Source of the DNA: Candidatus Apopatosoma intestinale
GTDB lineage: Bacteria; Bacillota; Clostridia; Oscillospirales; CAG-272
Assembly (NCBI GenBank): GCA_003524145.1
Contig: DODZ01000033.1
Location: forward strand, 1-24,767
DNA length: 24,767 nt
Reading direction: 5' to 3'
Below, in pieces: positions 1 through 7,026 of this stretch. The notes below the pieces were generated by a model, which was not told where the DNA came from, did no database searches, and saw nothing but the letters and a program-made list of their open reading frames with translations. Within the stretch, counting starts at the first letter, position 1; every line of letters begins with the position of its first letter. The position numbers and the translations under genes were made by a program.

Positions 1-36
1 CTGAAAGTTTTTTTACTTTTTTCTAATATTGCGATT

Positions 37-1149
37 TTATCCCAAAAACTGCTCTTTTATTTGCGCGTCAAGTATTTTTTTCAGCGATTTGAATACAGAA
101 TCGCTCGTTTTTTCGCATATGAAGCATTTTTTTGCATGAGCCGCCGACGGAATATCGGTACAAACCGTCGTTTTTCCGAAAACCGACGCCTCACGCAGGG
201 CGAGCCCGCAGCTCTCGCTTCTCGACGGTTGCAGATATATGTCGCATGCGCGCATAAACCTATACGGATTGTCCGTTTCGCCGATAAAAATCAGTCTTTC
301 GCGCACACCGAGCCTTTTCGCTTCCCTCTCAAGCTCCGCCTTATAGCCAAAATCATCGCATGCGCCGACGATGTACCATTTTATATTATATCCTGCGTTT
401 ATGAGATTTGCCACGGCGGGAAGCGCTATATCGTATCCTTTTACGGGATTTACCCGTCCGACCGTAAGTAATTTTACAGCCGCGGTCTCCATTTCCGGGC
501 AAGGTGCCTCCCCGAGCTGACGGACAAGACTTTCGTTTGTCTCATTTTCCAAGTAAGTAAAACGCCCGGCAATATGCGGAAACTTTTCGCGGAGCATTTC
601 AACGCTTCGGCGCGAAACGCAGACAATGCTGTCAAATTTCTCGAAATACTCCCCATATAGTGCATCCTCGCGCGGCGGATAATCGTATTCAAAATGAAGC
701 CATGCCGTTTTTTTCTTCGCTCTGACCTTATCGGCGACAAAAAACATCGTCTTATCGCCCCAGTAAGCCACCGCCTCGTCGTATTCGCCATCAAACGGCG
801 GAAGCGAGCGCATCGCGCAGAGCCATATTCTCATGGCGGCAAATCCGCGGTTTCTTATATATAAAGGAAGATAGCGCGCGGCTTTCAGCGCGCATAGCGG
901 GTGCCTCAACACAAATTCACGCAAGAGAACACTCTTCGCGTTTTTTCCGTTCATAGTAAAAAGCGCACCGCCCGATTTCATTTCTTCGGTCTTTATACCA
1001 TCGGGAACATAAGGCAAAAGTGCCCCGCTCTTCTCGGCGAGAAGAAGCGTAATTTCGTTATTTTCGCAGTCAAGCGATTCGGCATATGTGAGAAAAGAGC
1101 GCTCCGTACCCGCTGCTGCCATCGTTATTCCCGATATCAGAATCTTCAT
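37..1149 (-). CDS. Glycosyltransferase, GT4-like (GT-B fold)
   Basis: This 370-residue protein is probably a retaining, nucleotide-sugar-dependent glycosyltransferase acting in the cytoplasm on a cell-envelope or capsule glycan; donor and acceptor cannot be told from sequence. The C-terminal half carries the group 1 signature: a strand-loop with LLTVGRVNPVKGYD, then FIGETDNPYRFMRACDIYL and PSRSESCGLALREASVFGK. The last contains the spaced glutamates (E-S-C-G-L-x-L-R-E) that bind the nucleotide sugar in GT4 enzymes. The N-terminus (MKILISGITMAAAGTERSF) resembles the glycine-rich acceptor-domain loop. The ATG at 1149 has a good ribosome binding site (GGGGAGAGG on the minus strand) and a promoter just upstream. 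It is divergent from the GH2 gene. No other glycan-assembly gene is adjacent, so its pathway is open. The reading frame is intact. Confidence 0.85.
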   Translation of the reverse strand: MKILISGITMAAAGTERSFLTYAESLDCENNEITLLLAEKSGALLPYVPDGIKTEEMKSGGALFTMNGKNAKSVLLREFVLRHPLCALKAARYLPLYIRNRGFAAMRIWLCAMRSLPPFDGEYDEAVAYWGDKTMFFVADKVRAKKKTAWLHFEYDYPPREDALYGEYFEKFDSIVCVSRRSVEMLREKFPHIAGRFTYLENETNESLVRQLGEAPCPEMETAAVKLLTVGRVNPVKGYDIALPAVANLINAGYNIKWYIVGACDDFGYKAELEREAKRLGVRERLIFIGETDNPYRFMRACDIYLQPSRSESCGLALREASVFGKTTVCTDIPSAAHAKKCFICEKTSDSVFKSLKKILDAQIKEQFLG

Positions 1150-1181
1150 CCGCCTCTCCCCTTTCGTTTTTTCGCTTTATA

Positions 1182-1210
1182 AGTATACCATCTTTTGCGA
1201 TTATTGTCAA
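1182..1210 (-). promoter_or_regulatory. Sigma-A promoter for the glycosyltransferase gene
   Basis: On the minus strand there is TTGACA (1205-1210), a 17-base spacer and TATACT (1182-1187) with a TG one base upstream of the -10. It lies about 30 bases ahead of the start codon. Confidence 0.75.
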
Positions 1211-1235
1211 TCTTGCGGAAAATTATTTATATCTG

Positions 1236-1264
1236 TTGACTTTTGGCGGATAATATGATTTAAT
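1236..1264 (+). promoter_or_regulatory. Sigma-A promoter for the GH2 operon
   Basis: TTGACT (1236-1241), 17 bases, TTTAAT (1259-1264), with an extended -10 (TG then A) directly before. It is back-to-back with the glycosyltransferase promoter; the two -35 boxes are 25 bases apart, so one regulator could affect both. Confidence 0.65.
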
Positions 1265-1286
1265 TTACCTGTGACTATATCTTGAA

Positions 1287-1292
1287 AAGGAG
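1287..1292 (+). promoter_or_regulatory. Ribosome binding site fixing the GH2 start
   Basis: AAGGAG ends 7 bases before the ATG at 1300. An in-frame TTG at 1282 lies upstream of this site, so a start there would leave the site inside the gene; ATG 1300 is the better start. Confidence 0.85.
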
Positions 1293-1299
1293 ATTGCAT

Positions 1300-4200
1300 A
1301 TGGCTGATTTTTTCGGCGCTATCGCCGCGAATGATATAGGATTCAAGCGTGCGCCGCTGAGATTTCCGACACCGACACCGTGGAACGGCATTTCTTTCCC
1401 TCTTTCGGATGCGAAGGGTGAAAGCCCGCTCCGCGTTCCCGCTAAAATGAGTACCCGCGAGGAGCTTGATGCCGAGATAGAAAAGCTCCGTCAAAAGTAC
1501 GAGCCTTTCATGCAGGATATCGCGCCCGAATGCGAAAAAACACGCATCCGCACCGACCTGCGAAATTTCGACTACCGCGTGCAGACAGAAGCGGACAAAG
1601 GTAATATCTTATCCGTATTCGCCGGCGAGGGCGAATGGGAAAGCGTAACCATACCGCACTATCAGGGTCCCGTCGGAGACAAGACGGCATACTACCGCAC
1701 GGAGTTTGAAATGGGCGAAATCTCCCGCGGGAAAGCCGCTTTTCTGCATTTTGACGGCGTGGATTACGCCTGCGAGGTCTATGTAAACGGCAATCTCGCC
1801 GGCACGCACGAGGGATTTTTCGCTCCGTTTGAATTTGATATAAGCGGGCTTTGCAGAAAAGGCAGAAATTCGCTTCTTGTAGTTGTCAAAAACGACTACA
1901 TCTATAACGGAAACAACACCCCCGACCACGACAGCATGCGGCTCGAGGGCGACAAAATGTATGCCGCCACAGGTCCCGGATATGACGATGCGGCGCTCGG
2001 CTGGCACCACTGTCCGCCCGGGATGGGAATATATCAGGGCGTATATACCGAGATACGCGACAGGATGTTCATCTCCGACCTTTTCGTGCGCCCTATGCCG
2101 AAAAGCGGCGAATACGAGATATGGTGTGAAATATACAACTGTGATTATATCCCGCCGAAGGATGTGCGCCTTTCCTTCTCCGTATACGGCAAGAATTTTG
2201 AGGAAAAGGTGCTCGAAGATTTTGAATATACTCCGATAACCTTCTCGGGTGATGATAACGGAAACATCATCCGCGCCTGCGACCTCGAAAATCCCGAGCG
2301 CATGAAGGAAAAACAGGTTCTCTCCTTCTACCGCGGCGCGAGCCTCGTCCGTCTGCGCATGAAAATGGACAATATCCGCCTCTGGGAGCAGGACACGCCC
2401 TATCTCTACAAGGCGCTTGCCGCTCTCACCGTCGACGGCAGAAAAGCCGACTGTGCCGAGCGCACATTCGGCATGCGAAGCTTTGAAACAGGCGAGGACG
2501 GCGGCAAAAAAGGCATGTTTTTCCTGAATGGCAAGGCTATGCGTCTGCGCGGTGCCAACACGATGGGCTATGAACAGCAGGACGTGATGCGCGGAGATTT
2601 CGATATGCTGCTCTATGATATGCTCATGGCAAAGGCATGCAATATGAATTTCCTGCGCCTCACCCAGCGTCCCGTGCAAAAGGAGATATATGAGCTGTGT
2701 GATACGATAGGTCTGCTCATACAGACGGATCTGCCGCTCTTTACAAATATGCGCAGGACAAAATTTGCCTCTGCGCTCGGTATGTGCGAGGATATGGAGC
2801 GGCTTATCCGCCCCTATGCCTGCACCGTGCTCATATCGTATATGAACGAGCCTTTCGCAAATGCCTCGGGCAAGCCGCACAGGCATTTTGTGCGGCACGA
2901 GCTTGAAGATTTCTTCTCTGCCTGCGATAAAGCCGTTCTTCTGCTCAATCCCGACAGGGCGATAAAGCATATCGACGGCGACTATGACCCCCCGTCGACC
3001 ACCCTGCCCGACAACCACACATATACCATGTGGTATAACGGACACGGCATAGACATGGGGCGCGTTTACCGCGGCTACTGGCTCGGCGTCGCCGACGGCT
3101 GGTATTACGGCTGCGGAGAATACGGCGCCGAGGGACTTGACCCCGTTTCGCTGATGCGCCGCCGCTATCCCGCAGAGTGGCTCCCGCAGACTCCCGAAGA
3201 GGAAAAGGGCTGGACTCCCGACAGGATAGTAAACTCGCAAAGCGGCGATATGTCCTATTTCTTCTATGACAGGCAGGATACTCTCGAGGGCTGGGTGGAG
3301 GCAAGCCGTCGCTATCAGAGCGTCGGGACAAAGCTCCAGACCGAAGCCTTCCGCCGCAACAGCGACATGGTCACCTTTGCCATTCATCTTTTCATAGATG
3401 CATGGCCCTCGGGCTGGATGAAAACAATAGTCGATTGCGAACGAAATCCCAAGCCCGCCTTCTATGTCTTTCGCGATGCACTCACGCCGCTCATGGTCAG
3501 CCTGCGAACCGACAGAAAAACATTTTTCTCGGGCGATAAAGCCGGAATAGAGATATGGGTATGCAACGATACGCATGAGGTTTCATGCGGGCATACGCTC
3601 CGTGCAGAGCTGATAAATTCCGCGGGAGAGCTTGTCTCCCATGCGGAATTTCCCGCCGATTTCGGCGAAAATTCCTCATTTATGCAGGGCAAAGCCGTAT
3701 TTACCGCGCCATCGGTGAGCGGAAGAGAAAATTATATTTTCCGCACGGCTCTGATTGACGGTGACGGTAATGTGCTCCACTACAGCGATGAGCCAATCGT
3801 GATTTTCGAGCGCGAGAAAGCCGATTTTTCTCCCGCGATATTCGTTACCTACGAAGAATTTGCAAATGATGAAAAGGCACTCCTCGCAAAAGCCGAGAGC
3901 GGTGAAACGCTCGTGATAAGCGATATTCCCGCCGGAACCTACAATATCGCGGGGAGTGAAGTCATCGCTAAAAACTGCGGCATGCGTCCGCTCCATTTTG
4001 TTTCGAGAAAGACAGGTCATCCGCTTGTCTCGGGTTTTGAGGCAGAAGATTTCCGATTTTGGTATAATGAGGATGAGGATATGATGACGCCTCTGCTCAG
4101 AGCGACATTCCGAAGCGACGATTTCACGCCGATACTCACAAGCGGAAACAGTCTCCGCGGAAGCGCATGGGGGCAGAAGCTGTACCCCGCCCATGCCACA

Positions 4201-4314
4201 GCGGAAAAATCATACGGCAAGGGCAAGATAATCTTAAATCAGGTCGATCTGGACAGCCATCTCCTTAATCCCGTGGCGCTGATATTCAAAAATCGGCTGG
4301 CAAAATTCAGATAA
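1300..4314 (+). CDS. Glycoside hydrolase family 2 (beta-glucuronidase/beta-galactosidase-like)
   Basis: A 1004-residue retaining exo-beta-glycosidase of family GH2, probably cytoplasmic because no signal peptide is seen. Order of domains: N-terminal jelly-roll sugar-binding domain (about 100-220, with FDGVDYACEVYVNG), immunoglobulin-like domain (about 250-400), TIM barrel (about 410-700), then beta-sandwich and a C-terminal alpha/beta extension (about 700-1004). The acid/base is E517 in SYMNEP and the nucleophile E607 in GEYGAEG. Their spacing of 90 residues is close to the 91 between E413 and E504 of E. coli beta-glucuronidase, whose motifs (NEP, EYG) are the same. Substrate is not certain: glucuronide, galactoside or mannoside remain possible. 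The C-terminal extension (about 835-1004) resembles the class-I-glutaminase-like or trimerisation domains seen in some glycosidases, but this is inference. It shares a transcript with the thioesterase 30 bases downstream. Confidence 0.88.
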   Translation: MADFFGAIAANDIGFKRAPLRFPTPTPWNGISFPLSDAKGESPLRVPAKMSTREELDAEIEKLRQKYEPFMQDIAPECEKTRIRTDLRNFDYRVQTEADKGNILSVFAGEGEWESVTIPHYQGPVGDKTAYYRTEFEMGEISRGKAAFLHFDGVDYACEVYVNGNLAGTHEGFFAPFEFDISGLCRKGRNSLLVVVKNDYIYNGNNTPDHDSMRLEGDKMYAATGPGYDDAALGWHHCPPGMGIYQGVYTEIRDRMFISDLFVRPMPKSGEYEIWCEIYNCDYIPPKDVRLSFSVYGKNFEEKVLEDFEYTPITFSGDDNGNIIRACDLENPERMKEKQVLSFYRGASLVRLRMKMDNIRLWEQDTPYLYKALAALTVDGRKADCAERTFGMRSFETGEDGGKKGMFFLNGKAMRLRGANTMGYEQQDVMRGDFDMLLYDMLMAKACNMNFLRLTQRPVQKEIYELCDTIGLLIQTDLPLFTNMRRTKFASALGMCEDMERLIRPYACTVLISYMNEPFANASGKPHRHFVRHELEDFFSACDKAVLLLNPDRAIKHIDGDYDPPSTTLPDNHTYTMWYNGHGIDMGRVYRGYWLGVADGWYYGCGEYGAEGLDPVSLMRRRYPAEWLPQTPEEEKGWTPDRIVNSQSGDMSYFFYDRQDTLEGWVEASRRYQSVGTKLQTEAFRRNSDMVTFAIHLFIDAWPSGWMKTIVDCERNPKPAFYVFRDALTPLMVSLRTDRKTFFSGDKAGIEIWVCNDTHEVSCGHTLRAELINSAGELVSHAEFPADFGENSSFMQGKAVFTAPSVSGRENYIFRTALIDGDGNVLHYSDEPIVIFEREKADFSPAIFVTYEEFANDEKALLAKAESGETLVISDIPAGTYNIAGSEVIAKNCGMRPLHFVSRKTGHPLVSGFEAEDFRFWYNEDEDMMTPLLRATFRSDDFTPILTSGNSLRGSAWGQKLYPAHATAEKSYGKGKIILNQVDLDSHLLNPVALIFKNRLAKFR

Positions 4315-4344
4315 AAATGATATTTTCAGAAAGGAAAATGAATT

Positions 4345-4731
4345 ATGGAAGCAGGAATCAAAGGCAGAAAAGAAACCCTCGTGACAGAGGAAAATTCGGC
4401 GCAGGCAATGGGAAGCGGACTTCTTCCCGTTTATGCAACACCTGCAATGGTCGCGCTCATGGAGGGAGCGGCATCCGAGAGCGTGGCTCCGTATCTTGAG
4501 GAAGGCACGACTACCGTAGGCACGGCGCTGAATATAAAGCATACCTCGGCAACACCGACGGGTATGCGCGTTTACTGCGAAAGCACTCTCACCGAAGTAG
4601 ACGGCAGAAGGCTCGTTTTCTCCGTTTCGGCATATGACGAATGCGGCGAAATAGGAAGCGGCACGCATGAGCGCTTTATCATCAAGAGTGAAAAATTCAT
4701 GGCAAAGACAAACGCAAAGCTTGAAAAATAA
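4345..4731 (+). CDS. Hotdog-fold thioesterase, fluoroacetyl-CoA thioesterase (FlK)-like
   Basis: A 128-residue single-domain hotdog protein of the FlK-like family, expected to hydrolyse a small acyl-CoA in the cytoplasm. The catalytic triad of FlK from Streptomyces cattleya (Thr42, Glu50, His76) has exact counterparts at T32 (YATPAM), E40 (ALMEGA) and H66 (NIKHTSATP), each shifted by ten residues, so an active enzyme is likely. Members outside fluoroacetate producers are common in Clostridia and their natural substrate is unknown; fluoroacetyl-CoA should not be assumed. The start has an AAAGGAAA ribosome binding site at about 4329-4336. It lies 30 bases behind the GH2 gene in the same operon and is followed by a terminator. 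The link between a glycosidase and an acyl-CoA thioesterase is not explained by known pathways. Confidence 0.82.
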   Translation: MEAGIKGRKETLVTEENSAQAMGSGLLPVYATPAMVALMEGAASESVAPYLEEGTTTVGTALNIKHTSATPTGMRVYCESTLTEVDGRRLVFSVSAYDECGEIGSGTHERFIIKSEKFMAKTNAKLEK

Positions 4732-4741
4732 CATAAATCCA

Positions 4742-4771
4742 AACGCCCGAGAGCTTCCGCTTTCGGGCGTT
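4742..4771 (+). terminator. Terminator after the GH2-thioesterase operon
   Basis: A 9-bp perfect stem (AACGCCCGA at 4742-4750 with TCGGGCGTT at 4763-4771) closes a 12-base loop 10 bases after the stop codon. The T run behind it is weak (CGGATTTTG), so termination may be partial. Confidence 0.6.
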
Positions 4772-4865
4772 CGGATTTTGGGGGTATTTTTTAAAAGAGA
4801 TAATTTTTTGTTTTTTCAAGTGTCTGTATGGGATTTATATCAGCTTCCGGCATATCTCTTTATTT

Positions 4866-5567
4866 TTATTTTGCCGTCGATTTTGCGCGTTTTATCAGCA
4901 TATTTATGTTTTCGGCGGCGCTTTCCACGAGCGCATTCGGCGCCGTAGGTGCGCGAAAAGCTATGATTCCGTCGCTGTAAAGCATAAAATCGGCTGTTTT
5001 TATCTCGCAGATGTGCTTGCCGTCGTTAAATTCCGCCATGCGGCTTGCGACCTCTGCTTTGTCCGTCTCCGCAAAGAGAAATTCCTTTGTCTCCTCCGTC
5101 TTTTTGTCGTCCACGAGCGAAAAGGTCTTTTTAACCGTAACCATGCCTTTTTTCGTGACGATAACGGCGGCAACGGAATATTCCGAGGCGCGTATCTTTC
5201 CGTCAAGTCCGCGGCGCACAAGAGCTCCGTCGGAATCAAAAATATAGCCCGATACAACTACCGAATCCGCATTCGGCGAAAGCGCACCGTAAAGATCCAG
5301 CTCATCTATCTTCTTTCTGAGATAACCGTCGGTTTCCTTTTTTATCTGCTCATCGATATCCTTGTCACCCGAGCGGCTCCACTGCGGAGCGAAAGCAATC
5401 AGCGCACCGGCAATACCGAGTGCCGCACCGATGATAAGGAAATAATAATAGAGCCAGAAGGCGCGCTGAAGTACAACGAGCGCTAAGCCCACCGCAAGCA
5501 TCGGAACCCCTATGTAAAAATGCGTGTTTTTACTGCGGAAATATTTTTCGTTTTGCTTAAATTCCAT
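4866..5567 (-). CDS. Two-pass membrane protein of unknown function
   Basis: A 233-residue protein I do not recognise. Residues about 18-60 form two hydrophobic segments (FYIGVPMLAVGLALVVLQ and YYYFLIIGAALGIAGALIAF) separated by a very short turn. A soluble C-terminal region of about 170 residues follows, rich in charged residues, ending in the basic stretch KRAKSTAK. The soluble part has alternating beta-strand-like stretches (SVAAVIVTKKGMVTVKKTFS), which could be a PH-like or similar beta domain, but no motif decides it. The short turn places both termini on the same side, probably the cytoplasm given the charged flanks. The ATG at 5567 is supported by AGGGAGA on the minus strand. It is transcribed alone from its own promoter with a leader of about 105 bases. 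Confidence 0.7.
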   Translation of the reverse strand: MEFKQNEKYFRSKNTHFYIGVPMLAVGLALVVLQRAFWLYYYFLIIGAALGIAGALIAFAPQWSRSGDKDIDEQIKKETDGYLRKKIDELDLYGALSPNADSVVVSGYIFDSDGALVRRGLDGKIRASEYSVAAVIVTKKGMVTVKKTFSLVDDKKTEETKEFLFAETDKAEVASRMAEFNDGKHICEIKTADFMLYSDGIIAFRAPTAPNALVESAAENINMLIKRAKSTAK

Positions 5568-5679
5568 TGTTTTTCTCCCTTTTTGTCTTACTTATTGCCG
5601 GCTTCATATATATAGTGTCAGAAACGGCATTTCGGTTTGCAATTTTTGAAAAAAAGCTCCGGATTTTTTTCACATTTCC

Positions 5680-5708
5680 ATTTTAGCACATATGCGGCAA
5701 TAAATCAA
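5680..5708 (-). promoter_or_regulatory. Promoter of the unknown membrane protein gene
   Basis: Minus-strand TTGATT (5703-5708), 17-base spacer, TAAAAT (5680-5685), with TG-C directly before the -10. Transcription would begin near 5673, leaving a leader of about 105 bases that contains an A-run/T-run near-palindrome around TCCGGA (about 5655-5676). Confidence 0.6.
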
Positions 5709-5781
5709 TAACCCGTCAGTTGAATTTTATGCAAGCAAAAGTTGAGCAGTTCGGGCAAAATCGGGAGAGTGTGCGCTTCAT

Positions 5782-6282
5782 TTATTTTTTCTTTTTCGGA
5801 AGCGGGAAAGAAAAGAGCTTATATCTTCTCATCATAAACATGAGCGGATAGCCGACCGCTGCGCAGGCGAGCATCTCACCTGCCGTCACAGTGAGCAGGA
5901 TAAACCAATAAGCCTCCGTCGCTCCGTAGGCAAAAATCAGCACAGGCGGGATTATCAGCGCGTTTGCAAGTATCGGCGGAATGGGTGCGAGAAGCGGATG
6001 CTTTCGCAGAAGGTATGTACCGAGCGCACCGACGAGCGTAGCGAGCGTGCCGAAAATGATATCGGGCAGTGCTCCTCCGTAGATGATATTCGATATCAGG
6101 CAACCTATGGAAAGCCCCGGTATCGCAGATGGCAAAAAGCACGGCAGGAAGCAGAGGGCTTCGGAAATGCGAAGCTGTATTACCCCTTTGTCAAGCCCTG
6201 CGAGATGAGAAATTCCCGTCAGCACGGTGTAGACTGCGGCAATAAGCGCCGCCCTTGTGATAAAGCGTGTTTTTTCTTTCAT
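5782..6282 (-). CDS. queT: QueT family transporter (queuosine precursor ECF S component)
   Basis: A 166-residue integral membrane protein of the QueT family (COG4708), the substrate-binding S component of an energy-coupling factor transporter thought to import queuine or preQ1 for tRNA queuosine synthesis. About five hydrophobic helices are visible (for example AALIAAVYTVLTGI, AIPGLSIGCLISNIIYGG, IPPILANALIIPPVLIFAYG, FILLTVTAGEMLACAAVG), and the family features LRISEALCFLPCF and ISNIIYGGALPDIIFG are present. The C-terminus is lysine-rich (LPKKKK), as expected for a cytoplasmic tail. The ECF energising module is not in this window. The assignment is strengthened by a preQ1 class I riboswitch directly in front, whose tail runs into the ribosome binding site, so ligand should shut off translation. 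Confidence 0.92.
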   Translation of the reverse strand: MKEKTRFITRAALIAAVYTVLTGISHLAGLDKGVIQLRISEALCFLPCFLPSAIPGLSIGCLISNIIYGGALPDIIFGTLATLVGALGTYLLRKHPLLAPIPPILANALIIPPVLIFAYGATEAYWFILLTVTAGEMLACAAVGYPLMFMMRRYKLFSFPLPKKKK

Positions 6283-6290
6283 AATTATAC

Positions 6291-6331
6291 TCCTTAGTTT
6301 TATTTTAGGTGAGGATGGTTACGAACTCACC
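6291..6331 (-). promoter_or_regulatory. PreQ1 class I riboswitch controlling queT
   Basis: Read on the minus strand: a 6-bp stem P1 (GGTGAG, 6326-6331, with CTCACC, 6308-6313), a 12-base loop TTCGTAACCATC, then an A-rich tail TAAAATAAAACTAAGGAG. This matches the class I aptamer layout of hairpin plus A-rich tail pairing back into the loop as an H-type pseudoknot. The end of the tail is also the AAGGAG ribosome binding site of queT, so bound preQ1 should hide it. A GC-rich hairpin (6333-6347) precedes P1. Confidence 0.88.
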
Positions 6332-6354
6332 AAGCCGCCTTGCGGCTCGTGTAT

Positions 6355-6383
6355 ATTCTATCACCTTTGCCCGCGAAAATCAA
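6355..6383 (-). promoter_or_regulatory. Promoter of queT and its riboswitch
   Basis: Minus-strand TTGATT (6378-6383), 17 bases, TAGAAT (6355-6360) with TG-A before the -10. The predicted start of transcription, near 6348, leaves just the upstream hairpin and the aptamer in the leader. Confidence 0.72.
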
Positions 6384-6418
6384 TGCTTTTATTTACTTTT
6401 TATTTGCATTCATCTCTC

Positions 6419-6447
6419 TTGACATACGGCGGCATAAGATGTATAAT
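6419..6447 (+). promoter_or_regulatory. Consensus promoter of the lipoprotein-iscS-tsaE-tsaB-rpiB operon
   Basis: TTGACA (6419-6424), 17 bases, TATAAT (6442-6447): a perfect match to the housekeeping consensus with optimal spacing. It is divergent from the queT promoter, with 35 bases between the two -35 boxes. Confidence 0.85.
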
Positions 6448-6493
6448 AATAAAAATATAATATTCGGATAATAAATCAGACGGAGTAAAATTT

Positions 6494-7012
6494 ATGAAAA
6501 AAATTATGGCATTTTCTATGGCTGTGCTCATGCTCGCACTCGTGCTTGCTTCCTGCGGAAAAAGCGACGTTCCGAGCGGTATGAAGCGCGTGGAAAGCGA
6601 CTTTATCGAATATGAATTCTTTGTTCCGACCGCATGGAATGTCGATGTTTCAAACGGCTTTGCCGCCGCAAGCGATGCTTCCGGCAGAACAGTCAGCATG
6701 ACACAGGTCACACCGGAGAGCGGTTACGAGAGCATCGACGATTATTACAGAAATCACTATATGAAAACTCTCGGCGATACTTTCCGTGGCGTAACTCTCA
6801 CCGAATCCTACACAGAGAATTTTCAGCTAGGCAATGTCCCCGCCTGCAAATACACTCTTTCGTTTAAAATAGGCGATAAGGAATATACGGCACTTCAGGC
6901 TGTCGGCGCATATAAATATCATCTCTATATATTCACATATTTCGCCACCGTCGAAAATTTTGAGGGCGGACTTGAAAGCGCAAACAAAATGATAGAAAAC
7001 ATCAGGTTTTAA
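6494..7012 (+). CDS. Small lipoprotein with PsbP/DUF1795-like fold
   Basis: A 172-residue exported lipoprotein of unknown role. Residues 1-21 form a type II signal peptide (MKKIMAFSMAVLMLALVLAS) with lipobox LASC; the cysteine (C21 region) would be lipidated and hold the protein on the outer face of the membrane. The mature part (SDFIEYEFFVPTAWNVDVSNG, then VSMTQVTPESGYESIDDYY) has the strand pattern of PsbP-like/DUF1795 proteins, which start with a membrane-anchored linker and then a beta-sheet that handles small ligands or acts as a scaffold. That resemblance is by eye only. It is the first gene of the operon; iscS starts 14 bases behind its stop codon. Why a surface lipoprotein leads an operon for sulfur and t6A metabolism is not clear. 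Confidence 0.72.
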   Translation: MKKIMAFSMAVLMLALVLASCGKSDVPSGMKRVESDFIEYEFFVPTAWNVDVSNGFAAASDASGRTVSMTQVTPESGYESIDDYYRNHYMKTLGDTFRGVTLTESYTENFQLGNVPACKYTLSFKIGDKEYTALQAVGAYKYHLYIFTYFATVENFEGGLESANKMIENIRF

Positions 7013-7026
7013 GCGGAGGACAAAAA

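Noticed and set aside
1609..3576. 655-codon open frame on the minus strand opposite the GH2 gene
   Set aside because: It is a shadow: its translation has no family motifs, while the plus strand carries complete GH2 catalytic motifs, a promoter and a ribosome binding site.
6307..6366. Alternative pairing of AGGTGA (minus strand, 6361-6366) with the 3' arm of riboswitch stem P1
   Set aside because: That AGGTGA lies in the -35/-10 spacer of the queT promoter, so it is not in the transcript.
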